Positions 25,407-33,709 of a stretch of DNA of 64,000 nt are shown piece after piece. The stretch spans positions 62,001 through 126,000 of the forward strand of contig CASDXO010000006.1 in NCBI GenBank assembly GCA_949285135.1, read 5' to 3'. The position numbers and the translations under genes are program-made. The notes beneath the pieces were generated by a model. The model saw only the letters and a program-made list of their open reading frames with translations, was not told where the DNA came from and ran no database searches. Within the stretch, counting starts at the first letter, position 1, and every line of letters starts with the position of its first letter. This DNA is from an uncultured Phascolarctobacterium sp. (GTDB taxonomy: Bacteria > Bacillota > Negativicutes > Acidaminococcales > Acidaminococcaceae).

Positions 25407-26025
25407 GTAATATTTTCTCCTTTGCTGTGGTGATATTTCCCTGCTGCAGCAGTTCGAGTATTTCGGGTGTCAGGGTGTGTCGCCAAAAAGATGTACGTTG
25501 CGCAGGCGTTGACGGGATATGCTTTACTTCCTGCCGGATAGCAGACAGAAAATCGTTAAATTCTGCAAAGACAGGCGGTAATGCCCTGCTGAGATGTTTC
25601 CTGAGCAGCCGCGTATATGCCGGCATTCCTCCGGTTGCGACAGCAAGAGTAATACTGCCGTTTTTAATCGTGGAAGGGACAGTAAAATTGCTCAGATGCG
25701 GTTCCGTAATATTATTGCATAAAAATGGTGCATCCTGTGTTACCTGACGGTTTACTTCACTGTTGTCTGTAGCAGCAATCACAAGAAAAGCGTGCTGTAA
25801 CAGTTCTTTGCTGTAGCTTACACACAGCAGTCTGACCTGATGACTGGCTGCTGTTTGCAGTAAGTCGGGACAGAAGCTGGGTGCTGCTACGGTAACGCGC
25901 GCTCCGGCATCGCAGAGAGAAGTAAGTTTGCGAGCTGCTACCTTGCCGCCGCCAATGATTACACACTCTTTATCTGTCAGATTAAGCATAGCCGGATAAG
26001 CAAAAATGTTTTCTTGTTGCGACAT
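25360..26025 (-). CDS. Precorrin-2 dehydrogenase / sirohydrochlorin ferrochelatase-like protein
   Basis: The 221-residue protein starts with an NAD-binding fold (CVIIGGGKVAARKLTSLCDAGARVTVAAP near residues 21-49) followed by the FLVIAATDNSEVNRQV motif and the HLSNFTVPSTIKNGSITLAVATGG segment of the siroheme synthase N-terminal family. Such proteins oxidise precorrin-2 to sirohydrochlorin and may insert metal. The SUMT domain is separate, in the cobA/hemD fusion downstream. It is the first gene of the operon, which has no hemE or later heme genes in view. Confidence 0.92.
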   Translation of the reverse strand: MSQQENIFAYPAMLNLTDKECVIIGGGKVAARKLTSLCDAGARVTVAAPSFCPDLLQTAASHQVRLLCVSYSKELLQHAFLVIAATDNSEVNRQVTQDAPFLCNNITEPHLSNFTVPSTIKNGSITLAVATGGMPAYTRLLRKHLSRALPPVFAEFNDFLSAIRQEVKHIPSTPAQRTSFWRHTLTPEILELLQQGNITTAKEKILHAVNSFRTQSQNSTC

Positions 26026-26235
26026 ATTATCACCATATTTTTTATGTGAGAATAGATTCCATTAAAACTATATCTTAACTTAAATATAATATCATATATT
26101 GCTCATTATTACCAGTTTTTCACCGTTTGTGACGCAGGAATTGAAGCAGGAAAAATTTATTTATCGCAGAATAGATATACTGTAAAGAAATGTATCAGCC
26201 GTTGGCAACGGACTGCAGTAAAAGGGGGTAGTTTT

Positions 26236-26832
26236 ATGAATTGCGCTTTCTGCAAACATCATAACTGCTATGTAAAAGGTCAGAACTGTACGCGCTACAG
26301 TGTAGAAGAAGCTGTGGCTTTGTATGACGAAGAAGATAAAGCCATTATGAAGGCTGCTGCGGCTACTGAAAGCCGTAACTACCTGAAGATGACAAGGCTG
26401 GAAGAAAGTCTGTTCTTCCTGCAGCAGCTGGGTGTAAAGAAAATCGGTATTGCTTTCTGCATCGGACTGGCCAATGAAGCAAAATTCTGTGCTCAGTATT
26501 TTAAAGATGCCGGGCTGACAGTTGATTCGGTTTGCTGTAAAAATTGTTCGATTGATAAAGACGTACTGGAGCTGGAAAAAATTAAACCTGGTCAGCGCGA
26601 GGCTATGTGTAATCCCAAGATGCAGGCACAGCTGCTGAATGAAGCACATACGGAAATGAATTTTATTGTTGGGCTCTGCGTAGGGCATGATATGATTTTT
26701 ACCAAGGCTTCCGAAGCGCCTGTTTCCAGCCTGATTACCAAGGACAGGGTGCTGGCAAATAATCCGGCCGGAGCAGTTTATTCCCGTTACTGGCGCAGAA
26801 AGCTGGGTATCCTGGAAGAAGGAACGGTATAA
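26236..26832 (+). CDS. DUF1847 metal-binding protein
   Basis: The 198-residue protein has a Cys-rich start (NCAFCKHHNCYVKGQNCT: Cys3, 6, 11 and 17), likely a zinc or Fe-S site, followed by an alpha/beta domain with more cysteines in FCIGLANEAKFC, VCCKNCSID and GLCVGHDMIF. This is the DUF1847 pattern. The function is unknown. An AAGGGGG ribosome site precedes the ATG. A small hairpin (CCGTT/AACGG near 26193-26211) lies in the 5' region. It is a single gene ending at a terminator and is divergent from the tetrapyrrole operon. Confidence 0.88.
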   Translation: MNCAFCKHHNCYVKGQNCTRYSVEEAVALYDEEDKAIMKAAAATESRNYLKMTRLEESLFFLQQLGVKKIGIAFCIGLANEAKFCAQYFKDAGLTVDSVCCKNCSIDKDVLELEKIKPGQREAMCNPKMQAQLLNEAHTEMNFIVGLCVGHDMIFTKASEAPVSSLITKDRVLANNPAGAVYSRYWRRKLGILEEGTV

Positions 26833-26841
26833 TGCTGGTTT

Positions 26842-26882
26842 AAGAAGATATTGAGAAACCTCAATATCTTCTTAAATTTTTG
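26842..26882 (+). terminator. Intrinsic terminator
   Basis: A 14-bp AT-rich perfect stem (26842-26855 with 26860-26873) with loop AAAC is followed by AAATTTTTG. Confidence 0.75.
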
Positions 26883-26896
26883 AGGGGAGCAGAAAA

Positions 26897-28456
26897 ATGC
26901 TGGAAGAAAGAATTTTGAACATTACTAAAGAAGCAGTAGAAATTTACAGTCCTACTAATACAGCTGCAGAAAGAAAGATAGAAGATTATTTGCTGGGAGT
27001 TTTACGGGAGATGCCCTATTTTCAGCAGCATCCAGAGTTGTGCGGAGCCTGTGCGCTTGCAGATGACAGATGGCAGCGCAGCTGTATTTACGGGCTGGTA
27101 CTGGGCAAAAGCAGACGTACTGTTCTCTATATGGGGCATCACGATGTGGTGGATACTGATGTCTACGGCAGTCTGGCTCAAATTGCAACGCAGCCGGAGC
27201 AGCTGGCTCAGGAGCTGCTGAAAACAGTGCTGGATAAAGAAACTCAGGAAGATCTTATGTCCGGACAGTGGCTGTTTGGACGCGGAACCTGTGATATGAA
27301 GGGCGGAACGGCGGCCCAGCTGGCAGTAATGGAGCAATATGCCAACGATCCTGACGATGGCTGTCTGCTGTTTTTATCAGTGCCTGATGAAGAGGCTTTT
27401 TCGGCTGGGATGCGCGGATGCCTGCCGCTGCTGCAGGAGCTGCGTGAAAGGTATGGCCTTGAATATGAGTTAGCGGTAAACTGCGAGCCTAACAGCAGAG
27501 AAAATGGGCTGCAGATGATATACACCGGTACGGTAGGTAAAATGCTGCCCTGCGTGCTGGTACAGGGACGCGCCGTGCAGATAGGCAGTTATTATGAAGG
27601 TGTTAATCCTGTAGCCATTCTGGCGGAAATAGTCAGCAGGACGGAAGGTGACCGCGCTTTTACTGACTGGGAAGGGCAGGAGCAGACGGTGCCGCCGGTA
27701 TGGAATTTTATGCGTGATTTTAAAAGCGGCTATGATTTCTCACTGCCGCGGCGTGGCGGTGCTTACTGTAATATCCTCACTTTTCATAAGCAGCCGGGTG
27801 AGGTGCTTGCATGGTTACAGGACAGATGCTGCGAAGCCGCTGCAGCAGTAATGAGCAAACAGGGTACCGGTAAGTATGTGAAGGTGATAACATATGAACA
27901 GCTGCTGCAGGCAGCGGCTGCAAAAGAAGATTTTCAGCATTTTTATCGCACACTCCAGCAGGATATGAAAAAGAAACTGCTGGAAGATAAGATCGATTTT
28001 CCTGCCCTTACGTTGTGGGCAATGGAACAGGTACTTGATTTTACAGGTTACAACGAGCCGATAATTGTTGTCGGTTTTGCGCCTCCGTATTATCCGCCGC
28101 TGAACAGCAGAAAACTGACAGAAAAATTTGCTGATATAGAAAATTTTGTACAGACACTTTTACCGGTATCTGTGAAGAGCTATTTTATGGGTATTTCTGA
28201 CTGCAGCTATCTGGGAACAGAAAGTATTTCGGATGATGCTTTCAGTGGCAATGCGCCAGCATGGGGCAGGTTATACAGCTTTGACAGCGAGGTCTTAGCT
28301 GCTTTGCAGATACCTTTTCTGCTTCTGGGGCCCTGGGGCAAAGATTTGCATCAGCGTACGGAAAGAGTAAATATTATTAGCTTGTGCTGCGAGCTGCCTT
28401 CAGTGCTGCAAAAACTTAATCGATTTGTCTGGAGTAAAGGTGAAAAGCTTAAATAA
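26897..28456 (+). CDS. M20-family peptidase, RocB-like
   Basis: The 519-residue protein fits the RocB subgroup of M20 metallopeptidases: metal ligands are visible in LYMGHHDVVDT (near residue 75-85), RGTCDMKGG with the bridging Asp, and the catalytic SVPDEEAFSAGMRG. A long insertion and the C-terminal YMGISDCSYLG segment match RocB. Bacillus RocB is linked to arginine use, but its exact reaction is not settled. A GAGGGGAG ribosome site precedes the ATG. It lies alone between two terminators, so it is probably expressed from its own promoter or by read-through. Confidence 0.88.
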   Translation: MLEERILNITKEAVEIYSPTNTAAERKIEDYLLGVLREMPYFQQHPELCGACALADDRWQRSCIYGLVLGKSRRTVLYMGHHDVVDTDVYGSLAQIATQPEQLAQELLKTVLDKETQEDLMSGQWLFGRGTCDMKGGTAAQLAVMEQYANDPDDGCLLFLSVPDEEAFSAGMRGCLPLLQELRERYGLEYELAVNCEPNSRENGLQMIYTGTVGKMLPCVLVQGRAVQIGSYYEGVNPVAILAEIVSRTEGDRAFTDWEGQEQTVPPVWNFMRDFKSGYDFSLPRRGGAYCNILTFHKQPGEVLAWLQDRCCEAAAAVMSKQGTGKYVKVITYEQLLQAAAAKEDFQHFYRTLQQDMKKKLLEDKIDFPALTLWAMEQVLDFTGYNEPIIVVGFAPPYYPPLNSRKLTEKFADIENFVQTLLPVSVKSYFMGISDCSYLGTESISDDAFSGNAPAWGRLYSFDSEVLAALQIPFLLLGPWGKDLHQRTERVNIISLCCELPSVLQKLNRFVWSKGEKLK

Positions 28457-28458
28457 GA

Positions 28459-28490
28459 AAAAGATAAGGCAAGAGCCTTATCTTTTTTCT
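28459..28490 (+). terminator. Intrinsic terminator
   Basis: A 12-bp perfect stem (28459-28470 with 28475-28486), 4-nt loop and T run end the RocB-like gene. Confidence 0.85.
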
Positions 28491-28518
28491 TTTATAGACT
28501 ATAATTTTCTGAATATAA

Positions 28519-28547
28519 TTTACATATGTTCTGACAAATGTTAAAAT
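28519..28547 (+). promoter_or_regulatory. Promoter of the dhaL-dhaK-lsrF operon
   Basis: TTTACA (28519-28524) and TAAAAT (28542-28547) are 17 bp apart, about 35 nt before dhaL. Confidence 0.7.
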
Positions 28548-28581
28548 TAGATTAACGATATTGAAACTGTGAGGTGATATG

Positions 28582-29196
28582 ATGCTTAGTATGGAACTGT
28601 TACAAAAAATGCTGCTGGCAGCAGCGGCAGAACTCAAGGCACAGAGTAAATATCTGTGCGAGCTGGACAGTGTTGCCGGAGATGGTGATCATGGTATTAC
28701 CATTGGGCGTATGGCAGATGCCATGAAAGACAGGCTGGCAGAAGGCGGCAGCGATATGAAAGAACTGCTGGATGATCTGAGCATGCTGTTTATGGGAAGC
28801 AACGGCGGCAGTGCAGGCCCTTTGTGGGGAACTGTTTTTGGTGGTTTTGCCGAAGGTGTGGCAGAAGGAGTTACGGAGCTTGACGCTGAAGGCCTGAAGC
28901 AGATGTTTGCGCAGGCCAAAGAAGATTTTGCCGAAATATCCAGGGCAAAGCCTGGCGACAAAACCATGGTAGATGCTCTATACCCGGCACTGGAGGCGGG
29001 CATGACTGCTGAGGGAGACTTGAAGGACGTTATGCAGGCAGTGGCTGCGGCGGCAAGGCAGGGCGCAGATGCTACCGCTGATATGGTAGCACGCTTTGGT
29101 CGTGCCAAGAATATGGGCGAACGCAGTCTGGGAACAAAGGATCCCGGAGCGGTTTCTATCTCCATTCTTTTTACTGCCATGGCAGAAGCGCTGTAG
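28582..29196 (+). CDS. dhaL: Dihydroxyacetone kinase-like L subunit (nucleotide-binding)
   Basis: The 204-residue protein is the DhaL/DAK2 nucleotide-binding domain: VAGDGDHGITIGRM at residues 31-44 carries the Asp residues that hold magnesium, followed by MGSNGGSAGPLWGT and KPGDKTMVDAL, and the ending GERSLGTKDPGAVS. The ATG at 28582 is chosen because GAGGTG lies 5 nt before it. dhaK follows on the same strand. No DhaM (the PTS phosphodonor) is seen, so the pair may use ATP directly. The true sugar substrate is uncertain given the aldolase neighbour. Confidence 0.88.
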   Translation: MLSMELLQKMLLAAAAELKAQSKYLCELDSVAGDGDHGITIGRMADAMKDRLAEGGSDMKELLDDLSMLFMGSNGGSAGPLWGTVFGGFAEGVAEGVTELDAEGLKQMFAQAKEDFAEISRAKPGDKTMVDALYPALEAGMTAEGDLKDVMQAVAAAARQGADATADMVARFGRAKNMGERSLGTKDPGAVSISILFTAMAEAL

Positions 29197-29263
29197 TTGT
29201 ACGGAAGCGACTGGCTTCTCGAAATATATCCTTAAAGATTTATTTTTTACTGGAGGCGACATC

Positions 29264-30256
29264 ATGAGAAAATTTATCAACAATCCTGAAAATCTGACTG
29301 CTGAACTGTTGGAAGGTCTGGCACTTGCCAATCCGGATATCATTTCTCTGGAACAGGGCAACCTGGTTGTCAATAAAAAATTAAAAGATGCTGATCGTGT
29401 AACCATTGTTACCCTTGGCGGTACAGGTCACGAGCCTGCTATCAGCGGCTTTGTAGGCGAAGGCATGGTAGATATTTCCGTTGCTGGCAATATCTTTGCC
29501 GCACCGGGACCGCAGGCTTGTGTAGAAGCTATCAAAATGGCTGATAAAGGCCATGGAGTACTCTTTGTAGTATTAAATCATGCCGGCGATATGCTGACTG
29601 GTAATCTGACTATGAAGCAGGTTAAAAAATTAGGCCTGAATGTCGTTAAAGTAGTTACTCAGGAAGATATTGCCAATGCGCCGCGCGAAAACGCTGATGA
29701 CCGCCGCGGTCTGGTTGGCTGCATTCCTTTATATAAGATTGCCGGTGCTGCTGCAGCTGCCGGAAAATCTCTGGAAGAAGTTGCGGCTATTGCTCAGAAA
29801 TTTGCTGATAATATGGCTACTATTGCCGTAGCTACTGCAGGTGCTACCCATCCGGCTACCGGCATGGAGATTGCACATATTGCCGAAGGCACGATGGAGG
29901 TTGGCATGGGTCAGCATGGTGAAGGCGGCGGCGGTACTCAGCCGATGAAATCTGCTGACGAAACTGCAGAACTGATGATGGAAGCGCTGCTGAAAGATCT
30001 TAATGTACAATCCGGTGAAAAATTGCTGGTAATCATTAACGGCAGTGGTGCAACCACCCTTATGGAGCAGCTTATTGTTTTCCGCGGCTGCTGCAGATAT
30101 CTGGCGCAAAAAGGTATCGAAGTTGCTGCCAGTGCTGTAGGTGAAATCCTGACTGTACAGGAAACTGCGGGCTTCCAGATGTTTATTGCCAGAATGGACG
30201 AAGAAATGCTGGGCTACTGGAATGCTCCCTGCCGCACCCCTTATTACAGAAACTAA
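29264..30256 (+). CDS. dhaK: Dihydroxyacetone kinase-like K subunit (substrate-binding)
   Basis: DhaK binds short ketoses through a covalent hemiaminal to His218, visible here in GMGQHGEGG; GGTGHEP at 52-58 and the AGDM Asp109 are the other active-site elements. The 330 residues match DhaK without the fused kinase domain. The ATG at 29264 follows GGAGG by 7 nt; the open frame continues upstream through the dhaL end but without a good start. In the family, DHA or related four- to five-carbon ketoses are phosphorylated. The LsrF-like gene next to it suggests a phosphorylated dicarbonyl or ketose as product. Confidence 0.92.
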   Translation: MRKFINNPENLTAELLEGLALANPDIISLEQGNLVVNKKLKDADRVTIVTLGGTGHEPAISGFVGEGMVDISVAGNIFAAPGPQACVEAIKMADKGHGVLFVVLNHAGDMLTGNLTMKQVKKLGLNVVKVVTQEDIANAPRENADDRRGLVGCIPLYKIAGAAAAAGKSLEEVAAIAQKFADNMATIAVATAGATHPATGMEIAHIAEGTMEVGMGQHGEGGGGTQPMKSADETAELMMEALLKDLNVQSGEKLLVIINGSGATTLMEQLIVFRGCCRYLAQKGIEVAASAVGEILTVQETAGFQMFIARMDEEMLGYWNAPCRTPYYRN

Positions 30257-30288
30257 CTGTCTGCTGAGATAAAGGAGAACGAACTATC

Positions 30289-31170
30289 ATGGCTGATAAA
30301 GATGGCAATATTTTAGCAAAAGATTACGGCATCGGTATTGCTCCGCCCGTACATAATTTTCATGTTAAAGGCATGAACAGTGCCGGCTGGGGCATGCAGA
30401 GCCGCCTTTCCAAAATTTTTGCTGATGACGGGCATACGATTATGCTGGCTTTTGACCATGGCTATATTATGGGTTCTACCGCCGGACTGGAACGTCTTGA
30501 TCTGGCAATTCCGCCGCTGATGCAGTATGCCGACTGCCTGATGGCAACCAGGGGCGCGCTGCGTACCTGTATTCCTTCTAATCACAACAAGGCAATTGCG
30601 CTGCGCTGCACTGCTGACGGCAGCGTGCTGAAAGACGATATGAGTTTTGGCACTGCTGCTGTCGATATTGAGGACGCTATCCGTATGAATGCTTCCTGCA
30701 TGGCGGTACAATGCTTTGTTGGAGCTGATGGCGAGTTAGGTTCACTGGATAATCTGGCTTATTATGTCAATGCCGGTGAGAAATACGGCATACCTGTATT
30801 GGGAGTCGTAGCCGTAGGCAAAGAAATGGAACGGACTACCAGATATTTTGCGCTGGCTACCAGACTGCTGGCTGAGCAGGGTGCGCATATCATTAAAACT
30901 TATTACTGCGAAAATTTTGAGCAGATTACTGCTGCCTGCCCTGTGCCTATCGTTATTGCCGGAGGTAAGAAGATTCCGGAAAGCGAAGCGCTGGCCATGG
31001 CCTATCGGGCTGTAGGTGAGGGTGCTGCCGGTGTGGACATGGGTCGTAACGTACTGCAGGCAGAATGTCCCGGCGCCATGCTGCAGGCTATCAGAATGGT
31101 AGTACATGAAGGTGCTAAACCTGAAGAAGCTTACCATGCTTATGAACTTTTGAAAAAGGACGTGAAATAA
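30289..31170 (+). CDS. LsrF-like aldolase/thiolase (class I aldolase family)
   Basis: The 293-residue protein aligns by eye with LsrF, the last enzyme of AI-2 breakdown, which uses coenzyme A to split 3-hydroxy-5-phosphonooxypentane-2,4-dione. Seen motifs include MLAFDHGYIMGSTAGLERLD (residues 52-71), DCLMATRGALRT and AHIIKTYYCENF with Lys203 in the expected Schiff-base position, plus IVIAGGKKI near the phosphate site. Related DeoC/LacD-type aldolases remain an alternative. It lies 32 nt after dhaK and directly abuts the next gene. Confidence 0.87.
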   Translation: MADKDGNILAKDYGIGIAPPVHNFHVKGMNSAGWGMQSRLSKIFADDGHTIMLAFDHGYIMGSTAGLERLDLAIPPLMQYADCLMATRGALRTCIPSNHNKAIALRCTADGSVLKDDMSFGTAAVDIEDAIRMNASCMAVQCFVGADGELGSLDNLAYYVNAGEKYGIPVLGVVAVGKEMERTTRYFALATRLLAEQGAHIIKTYYCENFEQITAACPVPIVIAGGKKIPESEALAMAYRAVGEGAAGVDMGRNVLQAECPGAMLQAIRMVVHEGAKPEEAYHAYELLKKDVK

Positions 31171-31488
31171 ATGAAAGAATTTATGCATGTAGGCGTACCT
31201 ACCGATATCTCCCGTCCGGGTGAGATATATGCAGAAGGTATTAAAACCCATATTATTGATCCGGCAAGCAATGAATTCCATATCGAATACCTGCGTTTTG
31301 ACAAAGATACCCCGCTGCCGCAAGAACTGCAGACAATGGTGCATGTAGCTTATAAGGTTGACGATTTGGATAAACAGCTGCAGGAAAATCAGGTTGTAGT
31401 AGAGCCCTGGATGGCTGATGAACATACCCGGATTGCTTTCGTGATGAAAGATGGCATCCTGTTCGAGCTGATGGAAGAAGTAAAGTAG
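31171..31488 (+). CDS. Small VOC (glyoxalase-like) protein
   Basis: The 105-residue protein resembles a single vicinal-oxygen-chelate module: an N-terminal strand pair, MVHVAYKVDDLDKQLQENQVVVEPW in the middle, and RIAFVMKDGILFELME at the end, a typical VOC closing strand with its metal-ligand Glu. It starts immediately after the LsrF-like stop (no gap), so translation is coupled. In lsr operons the equivalent position is taken by the isomerase LsrG; this protein might do a comparable isomerisation, but that is inference. Confidence 0.75.
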   Translation: MKEFMHVGVPTDISRPGEIYAEGIKTHIIDPASNEFHIEYLRFDKDTPLPQELQTMVHVAYKVDDLDKQLQENQVVVEPWMADEHTRIAFVMKDGILFELMEEVK

Positions 31489-31489
31489 G

Positions 31490-32389
31490 ATGCTTACTTC
31501 TCAGGAACGCAACGATTTGATTGCAGCTGCCAAGCTGTACTATGAAGAAAATCTGACCCAGGCAGAAGTAGCCGCACGGCTGGGGGTTTCCCGTCCTACG
31601 GTGAGCAAGATGCTGACACGGGCCCGTGAGACCGGTATCGTTCATATTGAGGTCAGAACGGCAGAAGAAGGCAATGCTGAACTGATGAGCAATCTGCAGC
31701 TGCGTTATCATCTGCAGGGAGGGCTTGTCCTGCGACGGGAAGACAATCTGTGGCAGCAGGCGGCCAGATATCTTTCTCTGGAGCTGTCCGGTGCAAATAA
31801 TGTAGGTTTGGGCTGGGGCTATGGCATAGGAGAAATTGTCGGGGAATTATGCAGTAAGGGAGGAAAGCACGAAGGTGCTGCCTGTCCGCTGATCGGCAAG
31901 GCACATATTCCCAATAAAGGCTATCATCCTGACGAACTGGTTCGGCTCTGGTGCGCAGCTTGCGGCAGACAGCCATATATTATGAACTGTCCTGCTTTTC
32001 CAGACTCTGAGGAAGAACGCGAAAGCTATGAAGCGGAAGCATCATACCAAGCTATTTATGGACTGTGGCAGCAGACAGATGCAGCTGTCCTGGGTATTAA
32101 AGGCTATCCTGGCGTACCTGATGAAGCAACGGCGACACGGTTTGGTGATGCGCTGCAGCGGCAAAAAGCTGCAGGTAGTTTTCTTTCGTATTACTATAAC
32201 AGCCGCGGGGAATTTATCAGCGGCAATAATGATTTTTGCATGCATATTCCGCTGGCACTGCTCAGACATTGCAGCAAGGTTATCGGTATTTTGGCTGATG
32301 ACAATGTAAAGGCTGCTGAAGGAGCGTTGAAGACAGGTATCCTTACGCATATTATTCTGACGGAAAAGACTGCTCAGCAATTGGTATAA
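31490..32389 (+). CDS. SorC/DeoR-family sugar-responsive regulator (LsrR-like)
   Basis: The 299-residue protein has an N-terminal helix-turn-helix (NLTQAEVAARLGVSRPTVSK, near residues 20-39) and the sugar-binding SorC domain (NVGLGWGYGIGEIV, GIKGYPGVPDEA, HCSKVIGILADDNVKAAEGALKTGILTHIILTE). This is the family of LsrR, which senses phosphorylated AI-2. It begins one base after the VOC gene stop and is the last gene of the operon, so it probably controls this operon in response to the phosphorylated substrate. No clear operator was identified. Confidence 0.9.
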   Translation: MLTSQERNDLIAAAKLYYEENLTQAEVAARLGVSRPTVSKMLTRARETGIVHIEVRTAEEGNAELMSNLQLRYHLQGGLVLRREDNLWQQAARYLSLELSGANNVGLGWGYGIGEIVGELCSKGGKHEGAACPLIGKAHIPNKGYHPDELVRLWCAACGRQPYIMNCPAFPDSEEERESYEAEASYQAIYGLWQQTDAAVLGIKGYPGVPDEATATRFGDALQRQKAAGSFLSYYYNSRGEFISGNNDFCMHIPLALLRHCSKVIGILADDNVKAAEGALKTGILTHIILTEKTAQQLV

Positions 32390-32402
32390 GTTAATTATTA
32401 GG

Positions 32403-32431
32403 CCGGCATATTTTGAATATGCCGGTTTTTG
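32403..32431 (+). terminator. Terminator of the dhaL operon
   Basis: A 10-bp perfect GC-rich stem (32403-32412 with 32416-32425) is followed by TTTTTG. Confidence 0.85.
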
Positions 32432-32516
32432 ACTGTTGTGCTGTATGACAAAAATGTAAAATTTTATACAAAGTATTTAGTGAAAAGCAAAGGTTTGGCA
32501 GAATTGGTATTTTTCG

Positions 32517-32545
32517 TTTACAAGCAGTCAGGAACATCGTAAAAT
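32517..32545 (+). promoter_or_regulatory. Promoter of the ABC importer
   Basis: TTTACA (32517-32522) and TAAAAT (32540-32545) are 17 bp apart, about 60 nt before the lipoprotein gene. Confidence 0.75.
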
Positions 32546-32608
32546 AAACACAATAACCTTAACTGGTCGAATTATTTTGTAGCATTGTAGAATGGAAGGA
32601 TGATTAAG

Positions 32609-33613
32609 ATGATGGTATTGAAAAGCAAAAAAATGAAAGCGCTGACAGCAGGAATTATGCTTACCTTAGCTATGGGCCTTTTGGGCGGCTGCGGCAGCGA
32701 TAAGAAGGAAGCAGGCGACAAAAAAGTCAATGTAGGCATTGTCCAGATGGTAGAACATGAAGCGCTTGATGCAGCCAATAAGGGATTTGTAGACGGTATG
32801 GCTGCCAAAGGCTTCAAAGAAGGGCAGAATGTTGTTTATGACAAACAAAATGCTCAGGCTGATCAGTCTAATCTGCAGAATATCGCGCACCGCTTTGTCA
32901 GCAATAAAGTTGATTTAATTTGTGCTATTGCTACTCCGGCAGCACAGACGGTAGCCAATGTAACCAGCGACATACCCATCGTAGCGACGGCAGTAACTGA
33001 TTATGAAGCTGCCAAACTGGTGAAATCCAAAGAAAAACCGGGCACCAATGTTACCGGTACTACGGATATGAATCCTGTAGAGGCACAGCTTGAATTACTT
33101 TTAAAACTTGTACCTGATGCAAAAACCATTGGTACCATTTACTGCTCCAGTGAAGTTAATTCTCAGCTGCAGGTAGAACTGCTGAAAAAAGCAGCAGCGG
33201 CTAAAGGTATTACCGTAAAAGAAGCAACCGTATCGACAGTAAATGATATCCAGCAGGCTGCACACAGCCTGGCAGGAGATGTTCAGGCTATTTATGTGCC
33301 TACTGATAACGTGCTGGCTTCCGCAATGCCTACGCTGAACGTAGTAACTACAGAAGCGAAACTGCCGGTAATCTGCGGTGAAGGCGGTATGGTAAGAGCT
33401 GGCGGTCTGGCAACTTTGGGTATTGATTACTACAGACTTGGTGTACAGACTGGTGAAATGGCTGCAGATATTCTGAACGGCAAAGCAAAACCTGCTGAAA
33501 TGCCTATTCAGGCGCAAAAGGAATTTACTGTAACCATTAACAAGAAAGAAGCACAGAAAATAGGTCTGACGATTCCGGAAGACGTATTGAAAGGCGCACA
33601 GGTTGTTGAATAA
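32609..33613 (+). CDS. ABC transporter substrate-binding lipoprotein (TrpX/PF04392 type)
   Basis: The product (about 334 residues) has a lipoprotein signal with lipobox LLGGC. The mature part matches the ABC_sub_bind family: VNVGIVQMVEHEALDAANKGF, a type I periplasmic fold, IATPAAQTVANVTSDIPIVATAVTD and TGTTDMNPVEAQLELLLKLVPDAKTIG. Members include the TrpXYZ tryptophan or tyrosine importers, but the ligand here is not known. Start at ATG 32609 (GGAAGG 9 nt upstream) is preferred over 32600, which abuts the ribosome site. It has its own promoter and a terminator before the permease gene. Confidence 0.88.
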   Translation: MMVLKSKKMKALTAGIMLTLAMGLLGGCGSDKKEAGDKKVNVGIVQMVEHEALDAANKGFVDGMAAKGFKEGQNVVYDKQNAQADQSNLQNIAHRFVSNKVDLICAIATPAAQTVANVTSDIPIVATAVTDYEAAKLVKSKEKPGTNVTGTTDMNPVEAQLELLLKLVPDAKTIGTIYCSSEVNSQLQVELLKKAAAAKGITVKEATVSTVNDIQQAAHSLAGDVQAIYVPTDNVLASAMPTLNVVTTEAKLPVICGEGGMVRAGGLATLGIDYYRLGVQTGEMAADILNGKAKPAEMPIQAQKEFTVTINKKEAQKIGLTIPEDVLKGAQVVE

Positions 33614-33620
33614 TAAAAAG

Positions 33621-33656
33621 AAAATGTCTGCCATTTACATGGCAGACATTTTATAA
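33621..33656 (+). terminator. Terminator between lipoprotein and permease genes
   Basis: A 14-bp perfect stem (33621-33634 with 33639-33652), 4-nt loop and T-rich tail. Such sites let the binding protein be made in excess over the membrane components. Confidence 0.8.
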
Positions 33657-33709
33657 ATTTATGCTTAATTTGGAAGTGACAGAACTCATTTAAATGGAAG
33701 GATGGTAGT

